In this document: positions 50,137-57,494 of the stretch, in pieces
Layout: every line of letters begins with the position of its first letter
Position numbering within the stretch: position 1 is the stretch's first letter
NCBI RefSeq assembly: GCF_024300825.1
Contig: NZ_CP101323.1
Span: 2,666,001-2,730,000 of the forward strand
Direction: 5' to 3'
DNA length: 64,000 nt
DNA from: Natronomonas gomsonensis
Lineage (GTDB): Archaea; Halobacteriota; Halobacteria; Halobacteriales; Haloarculaceae
Position numbers and translations under genes: made by a program
The notes under the pieces: generated by a model
Database searches by the model: none
Seen by the model: the letters and a program-made list of their open reading frames with translations, nothing else
What the model was told of the DNA's origin: nothing

Positions 50137-50640
50137 TCAGAGGTTCTCGCGCTGATAACTCCCGTCGTAGGTCCCCTCGTGGTCGGCCTCCGCGAGGACG
50201 AACTGTGCGATTCGGGCACCGGCCTCGATTTCGATGTCGTGGTGGACTTCAAGCAGCCCCTCGCCTTTTCCCTCGTAGCCGGCGTCCCAGACGGCGGTAT
50301 CGAGCATACAGGAGTTCCGCAGCAGCGACGACCGCGGGTAGATGAACCCGATGTGGTCGTCGGGAATCGAGACGATTTCGGCGTACTGGACGATGTATCC
50401 ACCCGGTGGAAGGTAGTACGTCTCGTTTTCCTCGGTCACCTCGTCGATGGATTCACCCTCTACGACGGGGTCTGCGGGACGGCGATGCCGCGTCCCGATT
50501 TCCTTTCCGTCGCGGCCGATGCGTCCCGGTTCGCGCTGTTCGTACACCGCCTGCAGGGTCACGTCGACGCCGTTCGGCTGGACCTGCTCGTCCGTTGTCG
50601 GCGTGACGTGGTCGGCGACGAAGGCACCGCTTCGGTACAT
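50137..50640 (-). CDS. dut: dUTP diphosphatase/dCTP deaminase-family enzyme
   Basis: This 167-residue enzyme has the dUTPase/dCTP-deaminase fold, acting on pyrimidine deoxynucleoside triphosphates to keep uracil out of DNA. Motifs include NGVDVTLQAVYEQREPGR, PRSSLLRNSCMLDTAVWDAGYEGKG and QFVLAEAD with YDGSYQ at the end. The N-terminus MYRSGAFVADHVTPTTDEQVQ is the type I associate with haloarchaeal dUTPase rather than with the deaminase, but sequence alone does not fully separate the two. The ATG at 50640 gives normal length; upstream residues are not family-like. It is divergent from the gene at 50735. Confidence 0.85.
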   Translation of the reverse strand: MYRSGAFVADHVTPTTDEQVQPNGVDVTLQAVYEQREPGRIGRDGKEIGTRHRRPADPVVEGESIDEVTEENETYYLPPGGYIVQYAEIVSIPDDHIGFIYPRSSLLRNSCMLDTAVWDAGYEGKGEGLLEVHHDIEIEAGARIAQFVLAEADHEGTYDGSYQRENL

Positions 50641-50702
50641 ACGACCGGCCACTCCGGCCGCGAACAAGTCGCTTGCGCTCCCCCGCTCGCAGGGGTCCGA
50701 CC

Positions 50703-50710
50703 GGCTTTTA
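50703..50710 (+). promoter_or_regulatory. TATA-like box for the DUF5783-like gene
   Basis: GCTTTTAG lies about 25-30 bases before the ATG at 50735, fitting a leaderless transcript. Confidence 0.4.
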
Positions 50711-50734
50711 GGGCCGCGCGACGAACGGCCCGCC

Positions 50735-51043
50735 ATGGATGCAGACACCTTCGAGGAACAGAAGTACGTCGACTACTTCCCACAGCTCCAGCAGGCGTAC
50801 AAGAACGCGTTTAACCGCGTCAACGAGACGTACGACTCCACGCTGGTCCACGGCATCGACCAGCAGGTGCTCAACGAATCCGAGCCGTTCTACGACGACG
50901 AGGAGGGGTTCTATCTCGAACTCCCCGAGGACCCCTATGACCGACTGACGGGCGTGCTCGTCGACGAGGAGAAGTTCGAGGCGGTACTGGACGAGTACGT
51001 CGAGGAAATCGAACGGGAGTTAGAGCGGGTTTTTGACGCCTGA
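50735..51043 (+). CDS. DUF5783-like acidic protein
   Basis: This 102-residue cytoplasmic protein consists mostly of helices: QKYVDYFPQLQQAYKNAFNR, then STLVHGIDQQVLNESEPFY, EEGFYLELPEDPYDRLTG and an acidic C-terminal helix DEYVEEIERELERVFDA. I recall this as a conserved haloarchaeal family of unknown function (DUF5783). No metal-binding or catalytic motif is seen. It is a single gene between dut and a lipoprotein gene. Confidence 0.7.
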   Translation: MDADTFEEQKYVDYFPQLQQAYKNAFNRVNETYDSTLVHGIDQQVLNESEPFYDDEEGFYLELPEDPYDRLTGVLVDEEKFEAVLDEYVEEIERELERVFDA

Positions 51044-51068
51044 TACGAGACGGAACCAACCTGAGGGG

Positions 51069-51527
51069 TCAGCTGTCACAGGCCCCGCCGTTCCACACGT
51101 CGAGGCTCCCCTCGTCGTTAATGTGAATGCGGAGGCGGACGCACTCGGCGTCCTCACTGACACCGTGGGTGACACTCCTCGTCTCTATCTCGCCGTCGTC
51201 GAGACGGGCGTGGATGCGGTAGGCACCCGGTTCGTCGTTCCACTCGCCCTCGATGGTGGTGCTCGACCCGCCGGATTCGAGTTGGTAGGTGCCGAGATGG
51301 AGCATTCCGTCGCCGGCCTCGACGGCCAGTTGTACCTGATGGCTCTCCTCGTGGTTGTTCTGGACGGAGAGTTCACCGAGTTCGACCGTTTGGGTGTCAT
51401 CGTCGTCGGCCGCATCAGCGATGCTACCCTCGGCGTTCGGCTCCCCGTCGTCTCCTAAGACGCCCAGACAGCCCGCACTGGCGGTTGCGACGCCGGCAGC
51501 CGCGAGCAGATGGCGACGAGTTGGCAT
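51069..51527 (-). CDS. Secreted lipoprotein of unknown function
   Basis: This 152-residue protein has a Tat-type signal TRRHLLAAAGVATASAGC whose last Cys is the lipobox Cys. An acidic linker (about 30-50) and a beta-sandwich-like domain follow, with QTVELGELSVQNNHEESHQV, HLGTYQLESGG and GAYRIHARLDDGE. The shape resembles small haloarchaeal exported beta-rich proteins. It is predicted to be lipid-anchored outside. No function is known. The ATG at 51527 is the start of the signal. Confidence 0.75.
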   Translation of the reverse strand: MPTRRHLLAAAGVATASAGCLGVLGDDGEPNAEGSIADAADDDDTQTVELGELSVQNNHEESHQVQLAVEAGDGMLHLGTYQLESGGSSTTIEGEWNDEPGAYRIHARLDDGEIETRSVTHGVSEDAECVRLRIHINDEGSLDVWNGGACDS

Positions 51528-51639
51528 ACCAGCTAGCGGGCGTGAACCGACATAAACTCCCGTCAGACGCCCGTCTCCCACGTGTCACACCTCCGGCAGA
51601 AGTGCCCATCTGGACGCTCGGCCCGACCGGAGCCAAATC

Positions 51640-51647
51640 TTCATACG
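51640..51647 (+). promoter_or_regulatory. TATA-like box for the NifU-like gene
   Basis: CTTCATAC is centred about 26 bases before the ATG at 51670 and is the likely leaderless promoter. Confidence 0.35.
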
Positions 51648-51669
51648 GCTGCGCTGCATACGCTCGGAC

Positions 51670-52035
51670 ATGAGTACCGAATCCGCCGACGCCGACGAGG
51701 ACCTTCGCGAGCGCATCAGCAACTTCCTCCGCCGCAACTTCCCACAGATTCAGATGCACGGTGGTAGCGCGGCCGTCCAGAACCTCGACCGCGAGGCGGG
51801 CGAGGTCACCATCATGCTCGGCGGCGCCTGCTCGGGCTGTGGTATCTCCCCGATGACGATTCAGGCCATCAAGTCCCGCATGACCCAAGAAATCCCCGAA
51901 ATCGACACCGTCCACGCCGACACCGGCATGGACGGTGGCAGCGAGGGAATGGCCGGCGGCCAGATGTCCCCCTCCTTCCCCGGCCACGAGGGCGGCGACG
52001 ACGAGGCCGACGAAGGCCCCGAAGCCCCGTTCTAA
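51670..52035 (+). CDS. NifU-like Fe-S scaffold protein
   Basis: This 121-residue protein has a NifU C-terminal-type domain (about residues 10-85) with the CxxC motif GGACSGCGIS (Cys54, Cys57) that carries a transient Fe-S cluster for delivery to apo-proteins. A Gly/Met-rich tail (about 86-121) is specific to haloarchaeal forms. SufU-like and SufS genes lie 3-5 kb downstream, indicating a local concentration of Fe-S assembly genes. It is a single-gene unit with its own promoter. Confidence 0.9.
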   Translation: MSTESADADEDLRERISNFLRRNFPQIQMHGGSAAVQNLDREAGEVTIMLGGACSGCGISPMTIQAIKSRMTQEIPEIDTVHADTGMDGGSEGMAGGQMSPSFPGHEGGDDEADEGPEAPF

Positions 52036-52079
52036 CTCCCTTCTAACGGCTAATCGTTCGACCACGACGACACACCAGT

Positions 52080-52087
52080 CGTTTTAA
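52080..52087 (+). promoter_or_regulatory. TATA-like box for the sulfatase-fold gene
   Basis: CGTTTTAA lies about 25-32 bases before the ATG at 52112 and fits a leaderless mRNA. Confidence 0.4.
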
Positions 52088-52111
52088 GCCCGGAACACTT
52101 CGACCACCGGT

Positions 52112-53599
52112 ATGGACACCGACGGTCGGAACGTGCTGTTCGTCGTCATGGACACCGTCCGAAAGGACCACCTGACGCCGTACGGCTACGACCGCGAGAC
52201 GACGCCGACGCTTTCGGCTTTCGCCGAGGAAGCACTCGTCCACGAGGAGGCCGTCGCACAGGCGCCGTGGACGCTGCCCGTCCACGCCTCGATGTTCACG
52301 GGGCTGTACCCCGGCGAGCACGGCGCCTCCCAAGAGTCCCCCTATCTCGCTGACGGGACGGCGACGCTCGCCGAAGCGATGTCTGCCGCCGGCTACGCCA
52401 CCGCCTGTTACTCCTCGAACGCTTGGATAACTCCTTACACCCGTCTGACGAGTGGCTTCGACCAACAGGACAACTTCTTCAAGGCACTTCCCGGCGACAC
52501 GTTCTCGGGTGCGCTCGCGAACCTCTGGCAGCGCGTCAACGACAGCGACCGCCTCCGTGGCATCGCCGACCGTCTCGTCGAGTTGGGCAACGAGGTCCAC
52601 GAGTACCTCGCAAGCGGGGAGGGAGAGGACTCGAAGACGCCACAGATAATCGACGACACCATCGACTTCATCGACGACAACGAGGAGTGGTTCGCGTTCA
52701 TCAACCTGATGGACGCCCACCTGCCGTACTACCCACCTGAGCAGTACCGCGAGGAGTTCGCCCCCGGCGTCGACCCCCACTCGGTGTGCCAGAACTCCAA
52801 GGAGTACAACGCCGGCGCCCGCGAGATAACTGATGCGGAGTTCGACGACATCCGCGGCCTGTACGACGCCGAAATCCGCCACATCGATTCGGAACTCGAC
52901 CGGCTGTTCTCGCATCTGAAGGCCACCGACCAGTGGGAGGAAACCGTCGTCGTCGTCTGTGCCGACCACGGGGAACTCCACGGTGAACACGGCCTCTACG
53001 GCCACGAGTTCTGCATCTACGACCCGCTGGTGAACGTCCCGCTGATGGTGAAACACCCCGACCTCTCGACCGGCCGAACCGACGAGCAGGTCGAACTGCT
53101 GGACCTCTACGACACCGTCTTGGAGTCGGCCGGAGCCACGGCGGCCGCCGACCGCGTCGGGGCACGTCCCTTCGAGGCGGGCCGGTCGCTGCTCTCCGAA
53201 GAGCGAGACATCACCGACGGCGAGTTCGCCTTCGTCGACTACCATCGCCCAGTCGTCGAGTTGAACCAACTGGAGACGAAAGCCGCCGAAGCCGGCATCG
53301 AACTCGACGAGGAGTCACGGTTCTACTCTCGGATGCGTGCCGCCCGCCGCCCCGACGGGAAGTACATCCGCAACGAGCGCATCGCCGACGAGGCCTATCG
53401 GCTCGATTCCGACCCCGACGAGCGCGAATCGGTCGACCCAGAGGACCCCGTCATCGGCGAGGTGCTGGCGGCGCTGGAGCGCTTCGAGGCGCGGGCGGGA
53501 AGCGAGTGGGACGACTCGACGGCTGACGCCGACGGCTCACTCGAGGAGATGGACGAGGAGGCCAAACAGCGGCTGCAGGACCTCGGCTACGTGGAATAG
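52112..53599 (+). CDS. Sulfatase/alkaline-phosphatase-fold hydrolase with Thr nucleophile position
   Basis: This 495-residue hydrolase of the alkaline phosphatase superfamily shows N-terminal VLFVVMDTVRKDHLTPYGY with the metal-binding Asp14. The loop APWTLPVHASMFTGLYPG follows; the position of the sulfatase Cys/Ser is Thr54 here. The C-terminal metal motif VVCADHGELHGEHGLYGHE is complete. True sulfatases need Cys or Ser converted to formylglycine; with Thr, a phospho- or phosphoglycerol-transferase-like activity is as likely. No signal peptide is seen, so it is probably cytoplasmic. Typical annotation is simply sulfatase. Confidence 0.8.
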   Translation: MDTDGRNVLFVVMDTVRKDHLTPYGYDRETTPTLSAFAEEALVHEEAVAQAPWTLPVHASMFTGLYPGEHGASQESPYLADGTATLAEAMSAAGYATACYSSNAWITPYTRLTSGFDQQDNFFKALPGDTFSGALANLWQRVNDSDRLRGIADRLVELGNEVHEYLASGEGEDSKTPQIIDDTIDFIDDNEEWFAFINLMDAHLPYYPPEQYREEFAPGVDPHSVCQNSKEYNAGAREITDAEFDDIRGLYDAEIRHIDSELDRLFSHLKATDQWEETVVVVCADHGELHGEHGLYGHEFCIYDPLVNVPLMVKHPDLSTGRTDEQVELLDLYDTVLESAGATAAADRVGARPFEAGRSLLSEERDITDGEFAFVDYHRPVVELNQLETKAAEAGIELDEESRFYSRMRAARRPDGKYIRNERIADEAYRLDSDPDERESVDPEDPVIGEVLAALERFEARAGSEWDDSTADADGSLEEMDEEAKQRLQDLGYVE

Positions 53600-53620
53600 A
53601 GCCGTCCGGCTATCGGCTGC

Positions 53621-54520
53621 TCAGTTCGCTTCGAGGTGGGCCGTCTCCCACGCTCGAAGGAGACGCGCAAGGGTCGTGTTGACCGGCACGTCGACGCCCA
53701 GTTCCTCGCCGCGGTCGACGACGTAGCCGTTGATGGCGTCGACTTCCGTCCGCCGGCCGGCGAGGACGTCCTGTCGCATCGAGGAGGTATTTTCGGCGGT
53801 GGCATCGGCGACCGCCTCGAGGGCCGCTGCTGCGTCGTCAGCCGAGAGGTCGACCCCGTCGGCGCGTGCGACGGCTGCGACCTCGCGGGCGGCGGTCGTC
53901 GCCACGGCGTTGGCGTCGGCGCCCAACAGCGCGCCGTTGTCGATGTCTGCCAGCGCCGTCGTCGCGTTGATGCCGGCGTTGACGGACAGTTTCTCCCAGA
54001 GGCGACGCGGCATGTCCGCCGCGACGGCGGTGACGACGCCGGCGTCCGCGAAGGCGGCCCCGACGCGGTCTGCCGCCTCCGAGTGCCCTCCTTTGCGTGG
54101 GCCCAGAACCGTCTCGCCGACGCCGGTACAGCGGACGACGCCCGGTGATTCCAGCATCGCACCGTAGGTGCAGGTGCCGGCCAGCACCGTCGCGTCGAGG
54201 CGGTCGGCCAGCAGTTCCTCGTTTCCCATGCCGTTCTGTAGCGACAGACACCACTCGAGGTCCGTCCCAGTCAGGGCCGTGGCCGCTTCATCGGTGTCGA
54301 AGGACTTCACGCAGATGACGGCGAGGTCGGCTTCTGTCGGCGGCTCGGTGTCGGCGTCGGGAAACACCGTCGTCTCGACGGCCCCCTCGATACGGAGACC
54401 GTCCGCTTGGACCCGACTGACGTGGGGGTCGCGTCCGACGAGTGTGACGGCGTGTTCGCGGGCCAACAACCCGCCCAGCAGGCTGCCGAGGCTGCCCGCG
54501 CCGAAGACGGCGATGTCCAT
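53621..54520 (-). CDS. panE: 2-dehydropantoate 2-reductase (ketopantoate reductase)
   Basis: This 299-residue enzyme reduces ketopantoate to pantoate with NADPH, an early step of CoA biosynthesis. It has the Rossmann motif FGAGSLGSLLGG (residues 6-17), ICVKSFDTDEAA for the cofactor and substrate loop, LQNGMGNEE, and the catalytic Lys in LWEKLSVNAGIN. The C-terminal helical domain is normal. It is convergent with the sulfatase-fold gene (21 bases between stops). Family members acting on other 2-keto acids exist, so the assignment is probable, not certain. Confidence 0.9.
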   Translation of the reverse strand: MDIAVFGAGSLGSLLGGLLAREHAVTLVGRDPHVSRVQADGLRIEGAVETTVFPDADTEPPTEADLAVICVKSFDTDEAATALTGTDLEWCLSLQNGMGNEELLADRLDATVLAGTCTYGAMLESPGVVRCTGVGETVLGPRKGGHSEAADRVGAAFADAGVVTAVAADMPRRLWEKLSVNAGINATTALADIDNGALLGADANAVATTAAREVAAVARADGVDLSADDAAAALEAVADATAENTSSMRQDVLAGRRTEVDAINGYVVDRGEELGVDVPVNTTLARLLRAWETAHLEAN

Positions 54521-54565
54521 ACCGCTACAACGGGCCGTTACGGTAGAAAAGCGGTCGGTTCCCGC

Positions 54566-54850
54566 TCAATCCTCCTGCCAGTAGTAGATTTCCTCACTTT
54601 CGGCGCCACAGGAGGGACACGTCTCGGGAATGTCGTCGATGTTACCCATCTCGCCGCACTCCCAACAGCGCCACATCAGTGTCTTCTCGCCGGCCTTGCT
54701 CTCGGCTTGGCTCATCGTCGAGACGCCTTCGGCGCTGGAGACGTAGAACCCTGAGTCGTCGAACGCACGAACGCGGCCCAACTCCTCGCCGTCGTCGTCG
54801 TAGACGGTCTCTCCGAACTGTACCTGTCGCTGTCGTTGCTCGGTTGCCAT
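54566..54850 (-). CDS. Rubredoxin-like zinc/iron ribbon protein (DUF7130-like)
   Basis: This 94-residue protein has an N-terminal half of small beta-strands (VYDDDGEELGRVRAFDDSGFY) and a C-terminal rubredoxin-like knuckle pair WRCWECGEMGN and ETCPSCGAE that could hold one iron or zinc. I recall a haloarchaeal family of this layout (DUF7130). The neighbouring Fe-S assembly genes make iron a good guess, which is inference. The ATG at 54850 starts MATEQ. Confidence 0.75.
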   Translation of the reverse strand: MATEQRQRQVQFGETVYDDDGEELGRVRAFDDSGFYVSSAEGVSTMSQAESKAGEKTLMWRCWECGEMGNIDDIPETCPSCGAESEEIYYWQED

Positions 54851-54897
54851 ACACTTTGGTACGTTATCACACACCAAAAAACCGCCGACGGTTCACG

Positions 54898-55314
54898 CTA
54901 CTCCGTGGTCGTCTCTTCGAGGTCCTTGTCGCCTTGATGGATTGCGATGCCGTCCTTTGCGACTTTCTCGGCGAGGACGGCGCATTTCACTCGCATCGGG
55001 CTGAGGTCGACGCCGAGCATCTCCTCGATATCCTCGCGTTCCATCTCGCGGACCGCCTCGAGACTCTTGCCTCGGAGTTCCCCCGAGAGCATGCTCGCGG
55101 AGGCTTGGCTGATGGCACAGCCGTCGCCGATGAAACTGACGCCCGCTATCGTGTCGCCGTCGTCGGCCAGCTTCAGGAACATCTTGATTGTGTCGCCACA
55201 CATCGGGTTCTCGCCGACGTGTTCGATGTCCGCATCCTCGAGTTCCCCGTAGTTGCGGGGGTTCTTGTAGTGGTCGAGGATTTGCTGCCGATACATATCC
55301 GTGCCGGGTCCCAT
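54898..55314 (-). CDS. sufU: Fe-S cluster assembly scaffold (SufU/IscU-like)
   Basis: This 138-residue scaffold or sulfur-transfer protein has three conserved Cys residues: Cys39 in NPMCGD with Asp41, Cys66 in GDGCAISQAS, and Cys111 in VKCAVLAEK. The extra residues between the second and third Cys are typical of SufU rather than IscU. In SufU the Cys and Asp bind zinc and accept persulfide sulfur from SufS. SufS is encoded about 900 bases upstream in the genome order on the same strand (56175-57413). The ATG at 55314 gives the conserved MGPGTDMYRQ start. Confidence 0.93.
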   Translation of the reverse strand: MGPGTDMYRQQILDHYKNPRNYGELEDADIEHVGENPMCGDTIKMFLKLADDGDTIAGVSFIGDGCAISQASASMLSGELRGKSLEAVREMEREDIEEMLGVDLSPMRVKCAVLAEKVAKDGIAIHQGDKDLEETTTE

Positions 55315-55420
55315 TGTTGTCGAACACGAGGGGAATGACGAGTAAAAGCCCACCGGTCGTGTGAGCCCGTGCCGTGTCGAGAGCGCAAGGTCGAATACCC
55401 CCGGGCGTCCACACCGCGAC

Positions 55421-55825
55421 ATGAGTGACGACTCCGAGTCGGCAGTCGATGGTTCCTCCGGGGACGAGACCGACCCCGACGACCCGGCGTCGGAGCCTCG
55501 CCTCTCCGACGACGGCGTCATCCTCGCGTTGGCCGGTGCCGCGTGTCTGCTCGCCGCCGGAACGGCCTACTCGCTGGGCCAACCCGGCCCCATCGTCGTC
55601 TTCGCGGTGCTGGCGGGCGTCCCCGCCGTCGTCGCGGTCGGCGCGGACCTCCTCACCGACTACACCCCGGGGCTCCGACCGCATCTCGTCCTCGGCGTCG
55701 CCGCCCTCGTCGGTGCCGTCGCCGCCGTCCCCGGCGAACACTACGTCAACGTCGCCACGCTCGGCGTCGCCTCGCTGATGGGACTCGGACGGGTGTTCGA
55801 GGTCGAAGTACGGGGAAAGTCATGA
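55421..55825 (+). CDS. Small membrane protein, four TM helices
   Basis: This 134-residue protein has a disordered acidic N-terminal tail (about 1-30; DDSESAVDGSSGDET) and four closely packed hydrophobic segments (about 31-50, 53-72, 88-105 and 110-126). No family is recognised. It lies between and opposite to sufU and sufS. The ATG at 55421 is chosen; the longer frame begins in the sufU promoter region. Confidence 0.65.
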   Translation: MSDDSESAVDGSSGDETDPDDPASEPRLSDDGVILALAGAACLLAAGTAYSLGQPGPIVVFAVLAGVPAVVAVGADLLTDYTPGLRPHLVLGVAALVGAVAAVPGEHYVNVATLGVASLMGLGRVFEVEVRGKS

Positions 55826-56004
55826 CACGTCGTGTTCCACGATAGACCTCAGGTCCTCGTCGCCCCAGCGCTGAAGTGATAACATACTTGGATCATACGG
55901 GGTCGGCGTTATACCACTTCGCAGCGACCACGGCATATGGGCATCGGTTGGGACCATTCGAGTAAGACGAATCTATGCGAGTCGCGACGGCGGGGCTTGC
56001 GATA

Positions 56005-56142
56005 ATGAACCCCGAGATGTGTATGGAGTGTACGTGTTCGCGAGAGCTCCGATTCCGACCCTCGAACGAGCGCATCGAGTGTGAGTGTGGCGCTGTCTAC
56101 GCGGTCGCCATCACGAAACTACGGCACGGTGACCGGGAATGA
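56005..56142 (+). CDS. Putative 45-residue zinc-finger protein
   Basis: A short frame beginning at ATG 56005 encodes a peptide with five Cys in two groups: MCMECTC near the start and ECECG about 20 residues later. This suggests a one-zinc micro-protein of the type abundant in haloarchaea. The C-terminal part (AVYAVAITKLRHGDRE) completes a ribbon. A TATA-like AATCTATG at 55970-55977 is about 27 bases upstream; an in-frame ATG at 55975 is an alternative. The surrounding spacer 55826-56174 has no other gene. Confidence 0.55.
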   Translation: MNPEMCMECTCSRELRFRPSNERIECECGAVYAVAITKLRHGDRE

Positions 56143-56174
56143 TGCCTCGTCGGTTGTTCAGTGCGTGGTGACCA

Positions 56175-57413
56175 TCAGCTGAACAGTTCTCGGGCCTCGT
56201 CGACGGCGTCGACGAGTTCGTCGACCTCGTCTTTCGTGTTGTAGAGATAAAACGAGGCACGTGCCGAGGCCGTCGCACCCAACACGTCGTGCAGCGGTTG
56301 GGTGCAGTGGTCGCCGGCGCGGATGGCGACGCCGTAGTCGTTGAGGATACTGGAGAGGTCGTGTGCGTGGAGCCCTTCGACGTTGAACGCGACGAGGCCA
56401 CCGCGGTCGTCGGCCGGGGGGCCGTACACCTCGACGTCGTCCCATTCGGTGAGGCGGTCGTAGGCGTACTCGGCGAGTTCGGCTTCGTGGCGCTGAATCG
56501 CCTCCATGCCGATGTCATCGAGGTAGTCACAGGCCGCCGCGAGCGCGATGCCCTCACAGATGTTCGGCGTGCCGGCCTCGAACTTCCAGGGCAGTTCGTT
56601 CCACGTCGCGTCCTCGAAGGTGACCTTCAGTATCATGTCGCCGCCGTAGAGGTACGGCTCCATCTCTTCGAGGATGTGTTCTTTCCCGTAGAGGACGCCG
56701 ATGCCGGTGGGTCCGGCCATCTTGTGTCCGGAGAAGGCGAGGAAGTCGGCGTCCAACTCCTCGACGTCGACGGGGCGGTTCGGAACCGACTGGGCGGCGT
56801 CGACGAACATGTAGGCGCCGTGGTCGTGGGCGATGTCGGCCAACTCGGCGACGGGGTTGATGGTACCGAGGGTGTTGGAGACGTGGACGGCGGAGACCAT
56901 CGCCGTATCGTCGGTGATGAGTTCGCGGGCGGCGTCCATGTCCAGTCGCCCCTCGTCGGTAATGGGGATGTACTTGCAGTCGGCGCCCGTGCGCTTGGCT
57001 ATCTGTTGCCATGTCACGAGCGAGGCGTGGTGTTCCATCTCCGTGAGTACGACCTCGTCGCCGGGGCCGAGTTCGTTCAGTCCCCACGCGTAGGCGACGA
57101 GGTTCATCGATTCGGTGGTGTTCTTCGTGAACACGATTTCCTCGCGGCCGGCCGCCCCGATGAACTCCGCAACGCGGTCGTGGGCCTCCTCGTAGGCGAT
57201 GGACGCCTCCTGGCTCAGTTGGTGGATGCCCCGGTGGACGTTCGCGTTGTAGTTGCGGTAGTAGTCGGTGATGGCCCCGATGACCTGTTCGGGGGTTTGC
57301 GTCGTCGCCGCGTTGTCGAGATACACGAGGTCCGTCCCGTTGACCTCCCGCTGGAGAATGGGGAAGTCCTCGCGGAGGCCCTCGACATCGAGTGGCTCGA
57401 CCTGGTGGCTCAT
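56175..57413 (-). CDS. sufS: Cysteine desulfurase (SufS type)
   Basis: This 412-residue PLP enzyme removes sulfur from cysteine as persulfide for Fe-S clusters. It has YLDNAATTQTP (about 31-41), the PLP-stacking region TEMEHHASLVTW, the PLP Lys231 in FSGHKMAG and the active-site Cys370 in RAGDHCTQP. The short active-site loop is that of the SufS class (group II) rather than IscS. Its acceptor is most likely the SufU-like protein encoded downstream. The ATG at 57413 starts MSHQVEP. Confidence 0.95.
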   Translation of the reverse strand: MSHQVEPLDVEGLREDFPILQREVNGTDLVYLDNAATTQTPEQVIGAITDYYRNYNANVHRGIHQLSQEASIAYEEAHDRVAEFIGAAGREEIVFTKNTTESMNLVAYAWGLNELGPGDEVVLTEMEHHASLVTWQQIAKRTGADCKYIPITDEGRLDMDAARELITDDTAMVSAVHVSNTLGTINPVAELADIAHDHGAYMFVDAAQSVPNRPVDVEELDADFLAFSGHKMAGPTGIGVLYGKEHILEEMEPYLYGGDMILKVTFEDATWNELPWKFEAGTPNICEGIALAAACDYLDDIGMEAIQRHEAELAEYAYDRLTEWDDVEVYGPPADDRGGLVAFNVEGLHAHDLSSILNDYGVAIRAGDHCTQPLHDVLGATASARASFYLYNTKDEVDELVDAVDEARELFS

Positions 57414-57494
57414 TACCGGGTAAAACGGGTTGGAGGCTGGTTACTCCTTCGGTCCCACGGGCCGCTATGTGGGGATTGAAGATACAGGAGGTGC

